A stretch of 64,000 nt of DNA from Sindora glabra (lineage: Eukaryota; Streptophyta; Magnoliopsida; Fabales; Fabaceae): NCBI GenBank assembly GCA_020226215.1, contig CM035233.1, forward strand, positions 54,645,751 through 54,709,750, read 5' to 3'. The notes beneath the pieces are model-generated. The model was not told the DNA's origin. It made no database searches and saw only the letters and a list, made by a program, of their open reading frames with translations. Position numbers and translations under genes: made by a program. Within the stretch, counting starts at the first letter, position 1. Each line of letters starts with the position of its first letter. This document shows positions 1-11,945 of this stretch, in pieces.

Positions 1-372
1 TCTCTTAATTCTTAAATATTATTGCATTTTTAATATATAATTTTATAACAAAAATGTCAAGTTATTTAATACACTAATAACATTTTCAGTTTAAACTCAT
101 TGTATTTAAAAAATAAAATGTCAAAAACAACATGGGATATTGTTTCATTGCATTGCATTGCATTGCATTGGAGGCAATATTTGTTTTATCTTATCGTTGA
201 CTTTTGCTCTCTTTCACTCCTTCAGCCGGCTGATTTGACCATTATTCTGCGGCTGCTGAGTTTTTCAAGGCGGAGCTTTGGTCATGTATATTGATTCTTT
301 TTTTTTTTTCCCTATTCTCTTACTTTTTCATTTGATTCTTCTCATTTTTAGTTATAGCTTTAGCTAGCAGAA
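1..372 (+). promoter_or_regulatory. 5' flank and leader of the NLR gene
   Basis: Non-coding flank directly upstream of the NLR start codon. It contains five tandem copies of CATTG at 146-170 and a T/C-rich run from about 298 to 330. I see no convincing TATA box at a fixed distance, so the transcription start is not placed. The short reading frame at 100-294 overlaps the CATTG array and has no family resemblance. Confidence 0.4.
146..170. repeat. (CATTG)5 microsatellite
   Basis: Five perfect pentanucleotide copies 200 bp upstream of the NLR start codon, in the presumed promoter or leader. Such arrays change copy number easily; any regulatory effect is speculation. Confidence 0.9.
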
Positions 373-2901
373 ATGGTTGTTGGAGAAATTTTATGCAACA
401 TTGCTGAGGCGATTCTCGAAAAGCTACGCAGTCTTGCTTTGGAGGAGATCCAACTTTCATTGTCTTTTAAAGATGAACTTGAAAGGTTTCGCAGCGCTTT
501 ATCTACCATTACAGCTGTTCTGTTTGATGCAGAACAACGGCAACAGCAGAGCCATGCTGTTAGAGATTGGCTACGGAAGCTCAAAGACACTTTGAACGAT
601 GCCCAAGACCTGTTAGACGATCTGACCGCTGAAGCTCTGAGTCAGAAAGTGGAACCTCAATGGGCTATAGTATCTCAGGTGCGCAATTTCTTCTTCTGTA
701 GGGAGATGGGTCGAAGAGTTATGGATATCAGAGAGAGGTTAGATGCCATAGCCGAGGAGAGAAGGAAATTTCACTTTAAGGAGCAAGTGGGTGATGTTCA
801 GCCAATTGCCAGAAGGGAAAATACGTACTCATTTGTGGGGGAAAATGAAATTGTCGGCCGGGAAAATGATAAGAGGTCAGTGATTAAATTGCTATTTGAA
901 AATGGGAATGAGAATCTTTCTGTTGTTCCTGTTGTGGGAATGGGGGGTTTGGGGAAGACCACACTTGCTAAATTGGTGTTTAACGATGATGGGATCAAAG
1001 GGTATTTTGATTTAAGAGTTTGGGTGAGTGTGTCTGATGATTTGAATGCCAAAAAGACTCTGGAAAAAATTATCAGAGCTGCAAGTGGCACTAGTCTTGA
1101 CCATCTTGACATGGAGAACATTCATATTCGCCTTCTAGAGACGTTGAATGGGAAGAAATTTTTAATGGTCCTTGATGATGTTTGGAATGGAAATCCTGCA
1201 GAATGGATTGAGCTGAAATATTTGTTAGGAAATGGAACGAAAGGAAGCAAAATTGTGGTCACAACACGCAACAAGTATACTGCATCAATAATGAGCAGTG
1301 ATAGTTTCTATAACTTAGCTGGTTTGCCTCATGATGACTGTTGGTCTCTCTTTGAGAAATGGGCATTCAGAGAGGTAGAAAGTGCAAGGCATCCAATCCT
1401 TGCAAAAATTGGTCAAGAGATAGTAAGGAAGTGTGGAGGAGTACCTCTAGCAATATGCACTGTCGGAAGTTTACTGTATATGAACACAAAGGAATCATAC
1501 TGGTTGTATGTAGTACATAGTGAGAGTTGGAATATAGCTCAAAGGGAAGGTGATATTTTACCAGTGCTCAAGTTAAGCTATGATCAGTTGCCACCCCATC
1601 TGAAAGAATGCTTTGCGTACTGCTCTGTGATTCCTAAAGGTCAAGAGTTTGACAAGGAGACATTGATTCAATTATGGATGGCCCAAGGATTCATTCGCCT
1701 ATCTAACAGATATCAGCGATTAGAAGATGTTGGAGGTTTGTATTTTGATGAGTTGGTGTCAAGATCCTTCTTTGATGTTGTTCGCGAGAATAATAAAGGG
1801 GAAATAGTGAAGTGCAGAATCCATGATTTATTGCACGATCTTGCTATATCAGTGATGGGGACTGAGTGTTCTACGCTTGACTTTCATACTACAGGTACAA
1901 CTATGTTTGAAAACATTAGGCATCTGTCGTTTTGGGGCCTTTACTTCGAACAAAATACAAGACCCTTGCTAAGGGCAGCAAAGTTGAGAACACTTATTTT
2001 ACCTGCCAAAATGGGTAACTCTTCAGAAAACTTTCTGGGTGCTTTAGTCTCTGGTTCAACTTACCTACGCGTGTTGGATATAAGCTATTCGGGCATCAAA
2101 AGCCTACCTAGTAGCATTGGGGATATGAAACATCTGAGGTATCTAAATCTAAATGGTAACCATGACCTCAAGTACCTTCCTGATTCCATTTGCAAGCTTC
2201 ATTCTTTGCAGACATTGAACCTCATGGGTTGCATAAGAATTAATACCTTCCCCAGAAAATTTTGTAACTTCATTTCACTCAGACATCTGATCATAAATTC
2301 TCCCTTAATGCGTACCTCGGATATGCAACTTGGGAGTTTGACCTCCCTTCAGTCCTTGGCAATTGTGCATTGCCATAATCTCATATCATTGTCTGAAGTG
2401 ATGCAACATCTTACTGCTCTCCGAACACTGCGTATACACAACTGCAGCAAATTAACTTCATTGCTGAGGAACGTGGAACACAATGCTATTGAGAATCTGG
2501 AAATTGTCAACTGTCCAGACTTAAGATTTCTTGAGGAGTGCATGCGAAGTTCTTCTAATCTTCGCTCATTAACCATCAATGGTCTACCACAGTTGGCAAC
2601 TCTACCTAATGAACTAGAATGCTCTGCCGGCACTCTGCAATATCTGTTCATCAGAGATTGCCTCAACCTCATGACATTGCCAGAATGCCTGGGGAATCTC
2701 TCGTCCTTAAAGCGTGTTGACTTTGTATGTTGTCCCAATCTACTAAATTTGCCATACACATTTCATAGTCTTGCTGCTCTACAAGTAGTCCATATTGACC
2801 AATGTCCCCTTTTAAGCACAAGATGCCGGAGGGATGTTGGTGAGGATTGGCCCAAGATAGCTCATGTGCCACATATCTATGTTGACAGAAAGAAAATATA
2901 G
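373..2901 (+). CDS. CC-NB-ARC-LRR disease resistance protein (CNL, RGA type)
   Basis: Predicted intracellular immune receptor: a nucleotide-dependent switch that senses pathogen effectors and triggers defence. The 842-residue frame is uninterrupted and intronless. An Rx-like coiled-coil covers about residues 1-140, with the acidic DAQDLLDDL stretch in the EDVID region. The NB-ARC domain has P-loop GMGGLGKTT (189-197), kinase-2 LMVLDDVW (264-271), RNBS-B GSKIVVTTR (291-299), GGVPLA (355-360), RNBS-D CFAYCSVIPK (413-422) and IHD (483-485) in place of the usual MHD. Leucine-rich repeats run from about 510 to 830. The Trp after the two kinase-2 aspartates is typical of non-TIR receptors. The protein is at the short end for CNLs because the LRR region is compact. 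The start at 373 gives the expected N-terminus. There is no neighbouring NLR in the window. It appears functional by motif content; its recognised pathogen cannot be inferred. Confidence 0.96.
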   Translation: MVVGEILCNIAEAILEKLRSLALEEIQLSLSFKDELERFRSALSTITAVLFDAEQRQQQSHAVRDWLRKLKDTLNDAQDLLDDLTAEALSQKVEPQWAIVSQVRNFFFCREMGRRVMDIRERLDAIAEERRKFHFKEQVGDVQPIARRENTYSFVGENEIVGRENDKRSVIKLLFENGNENLSVVPVVGMGGLGKTTLAKLVFNDDGIKGYFDLRVWVSVSDDLNAKKTLEKIIRAASGTSLDHLDMENIHIRLLETLNGKKFLMVLDDVWNGNPAEWIELKYLLGNGTKGSKIVVTTRNKYTASIMSSDSFYNLAGLPHDDCWSLFEKWAFREVESARHPILAKIGQEIVRKCGGVPLAICTVGSLLYMNTKESYWLYVVHSESWNIAQREGDILPVLKLSYDQLPPHLKECFAYCSVIPKGQEFDKETLIQLWMAQGFIRLSNRYQRLEDVGGLYFDELVSRSFFDVVRENNKGEIVKCRIHDLLHDLAISVMGTECSTLDFHTTGTTMFENIRHLSFWGLYFEQNTRPLLRAAKLRTLILPAKMGNSSENFLGALVSGSTYLRVLDISYSGIKSLPSSIGDMKHLRYLNLNGNHDLKYLPDSICKLHSLQTLNLMGCIRINTFPRKFCNFISLRHLIINSPLMRTSDMQLGSLTSLQSLAIVHCHNLISLSEVMQHLTALRTLRIHNCSKLTSLLRNVEHNAIENLEIVNCPDLRFLEECMRSSSNLRSLTINGLPQLATLPNELECSAGTLQYLFIRDCLNLMTLPECLGNLSSLKRVDFVCCPNLLNLPYTFHSLAALQVVHIDQCPLLSTRCRRDVGEDWPKIAHVPHIYVDRKKI

Positions 2902-3235
2902 TTCCTCGGAACGATTCCTGCTTGGTATTTGTCTGTGTACTCCATTTTCTTGTTAAGTTGTTTCATTTCACTTCGTTACATTGGGTGTTTATTGGATGAG
3001 CAGAGCTGAACGGACAACCCTTCCTTCCACAACAGCCTCTAGTCCATAGAGTGGGTGTGGGGCTCTCCCCCTGCTTCAGATGTGAGGCAGTTGTTAGGGG
3101 AAGGTTATGAGTTGGGTACTTTTCTCATTCGATTATGTACAAGAAGATCATTCTTCTATTTTGGTTGATGTCTGCTATTTATGCTGTTGTACCAAGTAAC
3201 ATTCGAATTTACTTGAAATAAAGCAATTTATGAAA
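2902..3235 (+). other. 3' untranslated region of the NLR gene
   Basis: Follows the TAG stop at 2899-2901. An AATAAA word at 3217-3222 is a plausible polyadenylation signal. Base composition is richer in GC than the DNA after 3240, which supports transcribed sequence to about this point. Confidence 0.5.
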
Positions 3236-6200
3236 AAATTCATGAGACTTGGGATTGTGATCGCTTCAATTTTTTAAGGAAATTTATTACGGAAAAGTTA
3301 CAAGAGAAAACGACGTAATTCAAAATATTAGTTAGTGGTCAGTTTCCCATTCCTTGCGCATCTTATTGGATTATTTCGATTTTTTTGTTGAGTCCTTTTA
3401 GGAAAGCAATAGCTGGATGTATCTAACTAGAAGCTTAGAACGCATTAATGGCCATATCATCTAGGGTGGGTTTGATTTCCAAGAAATCATCTTTCTGTCT
3501 GAATACAAATAAGCTTCTAAAGTACGGTTTAGTATCATATAATCTATAAATAATCGTTTTGAAATTAAAAGAAAAAAGAAAAAATATTGATAATCCAATT
3601 AAAAAAAAAGGTCTGGAAATCATTGATCATTGTCTTTAACCAGATGTTGAATGAGTTTTTTTTTACTAAAATGAATTATTAATAACAGGATTGACTTTGT
3701 AATATGATTATAATATAAGTATTTTGAGTAAGTTATCATTGATATTTTACTAAATTGCATTTGAGGGAGTAAAATATGTGTTTTCTATTTTTTCCGTTCC
3801 TTCTTTTTTTTTTGTACTAAAATAAATTGGAAAAAAGTCATAAATGACTCATCTCTATCTTTTTTTCCCTTTAATTAAAATTAAAATCTTAATATTTTTA
3901 TTATTTTGAAAACTTTAGGTGGATTATTCGTAGATTTTGAAATTTTAAGGAGGTTATGTGATACTAAGTTACATTTTAAGAGATTTATTTGTATTTTTTT
4001 AAAAAAAAGATAATAAAAAATATTTTATTTACTCAAGGTATATCTAGGATTGTGTAGCAGAGAACATCCACTACTTTAGGAAAGAAGTTGTTTCCCTGTT
4101 GTTATAGCACCATGTTTTATTTTATTAATCATGTAATATACTATAAAAGATAGCATGGAACTCATTTAGTGCGAGTGAGATATTTTCACGTTAGATGTTT
4201 CGGATTCTGCACCTTTTTTATTTCAGTTTTGTCTTCGGTAAATTTTTTACTATGAGAGAACTAGTTGAAAACATGCAACTTGAGTGCGTAAATAGTACTC
4301 TACTAACGTGCTTCCCTCATCTTTCTTCTGAATTTTTAAAAAAATAAAAAACGGGCCAAGAGTAAAGCAACAAAGTAGATGATGGAAAAGCCACTTTAGC
4401 AGCTCAGAGCTGGATAGTAACAAGGGAGTTGTGGCCTGCCTGAGTGTCCTTATTAGGCTGGGCTGGCTGCCCTCTGTTGTGGTCCTTCTTCCTGTTTTAT
4501 TACATATCTGTTTCAATCTGCTTGCGAGGCCATAAATGACGGCAAGCAACTTTTGTCAACATCTTCCTGTTTCAATTATGAAGGCTTTCTTCAGGATATC
4601 AGAAATCGTCCCATTCAATATTCGAAGTTCACTTCGTTTTATTTTTTACAAATTAATTTTTGTTACCAAAATTCAAAAAAAATTGAGAAACCATAAATTT
4701 GCACTTTGATTGTGGATTTACTCACCATTTCGGGCTTCTGCTTCTGGCCTCAGCCACACTGGTAAATCATTTACCTTTCCAATTTTATATCTTCAAACAA
4801 ATGTATGCAGTAATAATCAGTGGCCTCCAAACAAAAATTGTTGAAAACTGGCATTCTCTTTCACGTTCTGCCATATTTTTAGTCAATGATTTAATAAATT
4901 CTATTGCTTATTTTCAAAGCTCAGTAATTAGTGATCACTGATTGATTGTAGACAGAGGACCGACTGTTCATGACCAAGTTCAACCGGCAACAACCAGTTT
5001 AGGCGGTGGAAATCATCATGAGCTCACCAACAGTTAAGCTAGTCATACTGAGAGAATATGTGAATCAATAAAACAGTGACCATGAATCTTGAACAGTCAT
5101 ACATCTCTGGGTATTTTGAAAGATATTTTTTAAGAAAATTTTATATATTTCTATATAAATAAAAGAGTAATAATTATTTTTATATTTTATTATAAAAATA
5201 ATATTTAAAATTATAATAATAAAAATATATGATATTTTTAATAATTTAATAATTTATAATTATATTTCTGTAAAAAATGTTTTTCACCGCAACAGTTCTA
5301 TGTTAAGGAATAAATTTAGGCTGCTGCCCCAAGCGGCCCCTCAACACGTGGCAATGAACTTAAAGATCACGTGGGAGTCAAGTTGCCAGTAAGTAAGCGT
5401 TCTCTTGGGAAATAATGATAAAAATAATGGAGTATTGACATTGTTTTGAAACTCCGTGCAATGTTGTACTTTTCTTAGAAACATTTTTTTCATTGTGCAA
5501 TTTTTTTAACTCCATTTAATTGTTTCTTTTTAAAAAAAATTATTTCTTAGTTTATATTAAATTTTTATTAAAATTATTTTTAATAACAATAATAATACAT
5601 ATATGTCGTAACATAATAGTTTTTTAAAATGTATTCTTTATACTTTATATATTTTAAAAAAATTATGTGTTTATACAAAATTAAATTCATATTACTCAAC
5701 CACTAATTTATTAAATTGATTTAAAAATTACTCAAATTCATCGTTCGCTTGATGATAATATTTCGAATAAGAGAGAAAAAGGAAAATACAAACAAATAAG
5801 TATTGAACTTGTAATTAACTTACTTTGATACTATCAAAAATAATTTTTTAAGGATCTTAACTTCCTAAGAAATTAATTTTTTTACCATTAAATTGTACTT
5901 TTTCAAACTTTATGATTATAAGTTAAATAACAAATTCTAATTTAAAAAATATAATCTAATAATTAAAATATTTAATTTTTTAAGAAGTCATCCTTCCTAT
6001 AAAATTACACTTTTATCAATAGTTGAATATCTTTTAAAAAAATTCTGAAAATATTTATTTGAAATATTTACTCAAATAGGTCCCTAAACATGAAAAATAT
6101 TCAAGTATATTTACTATCAAGTGATATGAATTTATTTATTTTTATAAACTCATCATTTTTTAAATAGAAAAATTTAAAGAATTCCTGAATCAAAATATAA

Positions 6201-9200
6201 TCAAGTGATAAAAATTTTATTTTTCATAAACTTACCATTTTATTAAGAGCATACAAACCGTAAAGAATGCATCAAAAGATTTATCGTTTTACCATGGATG
6301 GATCATTATTGTTGTTAGGAAATAATTTCAAGGTAAAAATATAATTTACACCTTAAATTTTCATTGAATGATAAAAATAGTATATAAAATTTAAAATTTT
6401 ACAATTTACCCTTTTAACTTTGATTAAGTAATCAAAATGATACATGACCTCAAAAATATTATAGTTTATCTTTTAATTTTTTAAAAAAGGTGAAATGGTT
6501 GATTTTAAATTAAATGTAACGAAAACCTCTATTAAATTGATTATTTTGAAAATATAAAGGGTAAGTTACTTAAAAATCATGAAGGTAATTGCGATTATTA
6601 TTAAAATTTAAAGAATATATAATATTGAAATTTGGTTCATTTATATTTAATGAAATCTCTTTTTGAAAGATCCCTAAAATACATATTGGTTAGAGTTTGA
6701 TAAATTTTATTTTATTTATAAATTTGAAAACTCATTGTGTTTAACTAACATAGTTAAGAAACTTTATAAAATTATTTTATTTAAATTATTTCTACTATTT
6801 AAAATTTTAGCTTATAAATGACAATTTTGATTTAATAGAGGTACAATAAATTTAAAGTCTAATATTTAACTTATTTTACACATTTTAAAAAAGTTAATCA
6901 AATTGATGTAGTCGAAATAAATGATGTACTTAAGGAAACTTATCTCAAACTTTAGAAGTAGTTTTATATTATAATCTCTCAACTTTTCATGAAAGAATTT
7001 ATCATCTTGAATTTTTTTTTCTCTATCTAAATTAAAAAGTAGCTTAGTGTAGTGAAACAGAAACGTTAGAAGATATTACGTTGGACTTAACTAAAAGTAT
7101 AAAAAAAAATTAGGGAGATAAAATGTGAGATTTAAAATTTATATATATTTTTATTACTTACTTAAAGTTCAGGATAAAGTACAAAATTTTAAAATTTATA
7201 TATTATTTTTGTTAATCAAGTTTTGAAATACACTGTATTTCCCCTTATTTCAATAATAAAATTTAATAATTACTTACAAATAATTTAAACAAAAATAAAA
7301 AGGAACAATTGAACGAAGTTCAAAAAGCGTTGGTCAAAACAAAAAAAATTAGAAAAAGTACAAAATTGAACGGGATTTAAAATCTTTATTTGATAAATAA
7401 AAATTAAAAGGATAATTCACTATCAACAGAACTCAGGTGACCCTTTAAATTTATTTCCACGTGTTCAAAAGTTGCGGACGCGGCAGTAGACCTGTCGTCA
7501 ACCTTACCAAGGGAGTCAAACTTAGAAAAATTATGCGTTGGATCAGTTTTAAATTGTACTATTTTTTTACTAAGTTAATTTATTATAGTTCTAATTTTAG
7601 TTTTAAATTAATTTTTATTAGATAAATTTTATAATTTATTATATTTTATTATTATAATATTATTTATTATAAATATTATAACATTAATTAATTGAAAATA
7701 ATTATTATTATATTTATTATTATTGATTGATATAACAAAAATAATCAGAAAATAAATTGAAAAAATATTTTAATGTGGAAAATTCCGTAATTAAAGGAGT
7801 AAAAATTACAAGTTTTAATATAAAAATATTTTACTATTAATTATAATAAGTAGAATTATTTTGTTAATTAAATTCACTGCACATGAATATACTACTATTT
7901 TGAAGTAATAGTAATAATTTATAATTCTACTTAATATAAATATTTAATTATAATAATTATTTTGGATGTTTTTAGTTATAATAATTATTTTGCATAATTA
8001 TATTTTGTTAAGTTTAAAATTTTTTGATAACAATTTTTTCACATAATTTTATTTAATTTTTAAACTTTAATAATTTTGTACATTATATATTAATGATATT
8101 AAATATATAAAATTATTAATTGTAATATTAAATATTTTTAAATTTAATGTAAATACTTATTTTAATAAGTTTATATAATATATGTTGATAATATTACATA
8201 TAAAATTTTAATTTTAATATATATTAATCAATTAATTATTTATTATTTATTAATATTATCATACTAATAAATTAATTTAATAATCCTATATATTAATATT
8301 TATTATTTTTTAATTTTTTATCAAATTAAATTAATTAATTTCAACTCTTTATCTCATTAATTATTATTATTTTTTTATCTCAACTCCAACCCCAAACCAA
8401 ATAAAATTATTTCAATTTCGTATCAATCAATTAAATTCAACGTATTTTGATAACTTCTAGGAGGCAGCTCCGCTTGTTAATTTGGGAATAATGAAGCATC
8501 TCCACGTGACTCAATTGACTGCTCAAACCTTCTAGGTAAAGAATATTTTAATCTCCTCTACCGCCAACTGAAATGACCATGCAACGGCTCGATTATGAAT
8601 ACAACTGTTTGGCACGGACCTATACCTCTAGCTTATTGACTTGTGCTAATGTATTCTTGAACATTGTGATTACGAAGATTTTTTTTCATCTAAAATTTTA
8701 GTATTTAATAAATTATATTAAGCTTCAATTAATTCAAATCAAATCGAGTTGGATCGGATTCAATTTAGAGAAAAAGCTTCCCCAGCATCTAATTTTTTCA
8801 TTCGCAAATTTTAAACTTAAAATTTTATTTAAAGGATGCCCAATTTCAACCATTTGAATTAATAAACATTTGTAATGTGATCACGGAAATACAATCATAT
8901 ATGGTCGGTGGCAATCACATAAATAATTATGTTGGTATTCAGTACAACAGGTTGACTTTTAAAATTGTTTGATGTACGAGTATATCTAAAAAAAATATGT
9001 TTATATTTGATAAATTATATAATGTAACTTATGATTTATAAATTAATAATTTTTTTAATATTTTTCAAATATATTATTATTTTATTTAAATAATAATTTA
9101 TATCTTAATTATATGAAAAGATATTTGCATACTCTCGTTAATCTATTATAACTAAATAAAAATAAGTAAGTAAATAAATAAATAGATAAATATGTGATGT

Positions 9201-9500
9201 CATAAAATATAAATAATTAATTTTTAGGTTATTATATTATTATTTTGAATAATAAAAAATAATATAAATAAATAAAAATATTTAATATCATAAACATAAT
9301 TAATGATATTTTAGATAATTATATATATTATTTTAAATATTTTGATTGTATTAATATAATTTAATCTCAAAACAAATATAAATTAATTTAATTCATATAT
9401 TTATTTATAGTAACACTTTCTTTTATATTATTTTATCATTATTAATTAATTTAATAGTTAATTTTATCAAACATTTGTAATACAATTATAGCATGTTTAG
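3236..9500. other. AT-rich intergenic DNA, no gene recognised
   Basis: More than 6 kb with no coding frame that resembles a protein. Poly-A, poly-T and AT tracts dominate. A slightly GC-richer patch at 4380-4540 gives a 99-residue minus-strand frame without recognisable features. Four CACGTG (G-box) words occur at 5345-5350, 5368-5373, 7458-7463 and 8503-8508, the first two only 17 bp apart, but no gene lies nearby to give them a role. Confidence 0.6.
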
Positions 9501-10069
9501 TAGAGATGACAATTTATATTCATGTATTGGGCTTATATTGTGCTAAGGGGTAGTAATAGGCCGAATAAGCTCAATCAAAGCCTAACCCCAATAGTAATTA
9601 TATTGTGTCAAATTAATACATTTATTAAATGTATTAAGATATGTTAGCCCACGTGGTTCATTTAGTAATTTTAATTAATAAAATTTATACTATAAATTTA
9701 TTTATCAAATTTAATTACTTATTATTTATCATTAAAAATAATTTTAATTATTAATTAACTACTTTATTGAAGTTTTATTATCATTTTTATTATAACATAA
9801 ATTTTATATTTTTATCATAAATAATTATTTATAAATTAATTAGTAATTATTTTTTAAATAATATTTTTAAAATTTTAATATAAATTTTTAAACAAGTTGA
9901 TATGTTAACTCGTTTAACATTGAATTAACCCAAATCTAACTCATTTATTATTTATGTTGTATGAATTAATTAATTTACAACTTGAACCCTTGTGAGTTCA
10001 ACCCAAACCTATGTAAAGTATCTAATATTTGTATCAGATTATTGTATTATATTAAAAATTGCCACCTTA
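9501..10069. mobile_element. MITE-like element, possibly hAT type
   Basis: The left end reads TAGAGATGACAATTT and the complement of the right end reads TAAGGTGGCAATTTT, giving imperfect terminal inverted repeats around a non-coding interior of about 570 bp. The interior has the 'gggctt...gccta...aaccc' style of many small hAT-like elements. No clean 8-bp target duplication is visible, so the class is uncertain. Confidence 0.45.
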
Positions 10070-10073
10070 TGAT

Positions 10074-11259
10074 ATGTTTGTTGGATGGAATAGAATGAAA
10101 AAGGAAATCTGATGGAATGGAATGAAATGAAATGATCATTCCATAATAATGTTTGGTACAATAAGAAATAAAATGAGCATTTCATTCCATTTTTATGTTT
10201 AGTGTAACATAATTTTGATGAAATAAAATAGAAAAAAAATGTTAATGATAATAATATTATTAAATTAAAAGAGAAAAATCCTATCTTAATCCTCTCAGTA
10301 TTCGACTTGTATCAATTTTAGTCCTTGAGATAAAATTTGTATCAATTTAGTTTAAAATTTATATCAATTTAGTTCTTGAAATTTTAAACACGTGTAAATT
10401 TTAGTCTTTATGACAATTAAAATTTATATCAATTTGATCCTTATAAGAGACTCAAATTTATATCAATTTAGTCTCTATGAAAGTTAAAATTTATATCAAT
10501 TTGGTCCTTATAAGTGATTAAAATTTTATTTGAACTAAAACTTTAAAGATCAAATTGACATAAATCTTACCTCAAAGATTAAATTGATACAAATTGAAAA
10601 CTTGGAGGATTAAAATAGGTTTTAATCCATTTAAAAAATAGTGTAAAAACTAATACATTTTTATATGAAAGATGATAATATTATTTTTATTTATATATAA
10701 ATTTTTTATATTTAAATATATAGATAATTTATATGAAATTGATTTATATATTAAATTATTGAAATAAATTTAATTTAAAATTATATTATATTCAATTAAA
10801 AAAGATATTAATGAGTATGTTATATTCATTTATACTGTAATTGTAATGTTATTAAAAAAATTATACATTGTTAAAAAAAATGTGAATGACTTGATATTTA
10901 TTTTATATTGATTAATATTGTACATTGTTAAAAAAATAAATATAATATATTTGAGAAGAAGTTTAAAATATTTTGAAACTTATAATAAAATCAATATTTT
11001 AAAAAATGTGTAAAGATTCAACTACATTACTAAATATAAAAAAAGATAATTTTGAAATTTTAAAAATCTAATAAGGTTAATATTGTAAAAAATCTAATAT
11101 AAAAATGAGGGAATTAGTTATTTCATTACTTTTGCAATGGAATGGATTTTCCATCTGTTTCATGGAATGATAACCTTGTAGGGAACGAGGATTTTCATTT
11201 CATAGTAAACACACTTTTGAATCATTCTTTTTCCCATTTTATTCCATTCAACCAAATGT
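10074..11259. mobile_element. Inverted-repeat element with GGAATGG-rich ends
   Basis: The left end (ATGTTTGTTGGATGGAATAG) matches the complement of the right end (ACATTTGGTTGAATGGAATA), so about 30 bp form imperfect terminal inverted repeats. The interior is non-coding, contains further GGAATG/CATTCC words near both ends, and carries a second palindromic element (10280-10619). I read it as a non-autonomous DNA transposon; the superfamily is not resolved. Confidence 0.5.
10280..10619. mobile_element. Foldback element nested in the 10074-11259 element
   Basis: The outer arms at 10280-10346 and 10554-10619 are imperfect reverse complements over about 65 bp (CCTATYTTAATCCTC at the ends). Between them, a unit of about 60 bp containing ATATCAATTTRGTCYYTAT is repeated in tandem on the left side and appears inverted on the right. 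Non-coding; it may have inserted into the larger element or be an internal part of it. Confidence 0.5.
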
Positions 11260-11265
11260 ACTCTT

Positions 11266-11945
11266 AATGTTTGGTATGATGGAATAGAAAGGAATGAAAA
11301 ATGTTTGTTTAGAAGCACTATGAAATGTGAATATCCATTCCTTAATTTTATCAAACAATGAAATTTTCATTCCATAGAAAAAATGATGGAATGGTCATTC
11401 CATCCATTCCATCATTTGTAGAATGAAATTTTTATATTCTCATCCCTTATATTTTCATATATTTTAACATTATCTTTTATTAATAAATAGTAAAATAATA
11501 TTTATTTATCAATATTATATTATTAAATATTTTGTGAATTATATTTTTAATAATAAAAATTAAAATAAAATATTTTTATATTTTTATAAAAATTTTAATT
11601 TAAAAATTTTGATAAATTAGTTTTTTATGCTTTTACTATAGAAACTTGTTTGTTAATTATGATATTGATAATTATGATTTTTTATGTTTAATTATAAAAA
11701 GTTATGATAAATAAAAAATAACAATAATCTTTCATATTAATATGGTTGCAATTTTATACTTTGATTTTATTTTTAAGAGTATTATTATTAATAATTTTTT
11801 ATTCCATTTTTATAATATTTATTATACTAAATATAATTATGAAATGAAATACTTATTCCATTTCTAAATATGCTGAATATAATTATAAAATAATGATTTT
11901 ATTCCTTTTTATTTTATTTCATTCTATCCTACCAAATACAACATT
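11266..11945. mobile_element. Second GGAATGG inverted-repeat element
   Basis: The left end AATGTTTGGTATGATGGAAT and the complement of the right end AATGTTGTATTTGGTAGGAT form imperfect terminal inverted repeats. It abuts the 10074-11259 element and shares its GGAATG-type ends, so the two are relatives sitting side by side. Non-coding interior. Confidence 0.5.

Noticed and set aside
4250..4549. 99-residue minus-strand frame in a less AT-rich patch
   Set aside because: No motif, no plausible start context, no neighbouring exon signals.
5345..8508. Four CACGTG words as a regulatory cluster
   Set aside because: Spread over 3 kb with no gene nearby; expected by chance or decay of other sequence.
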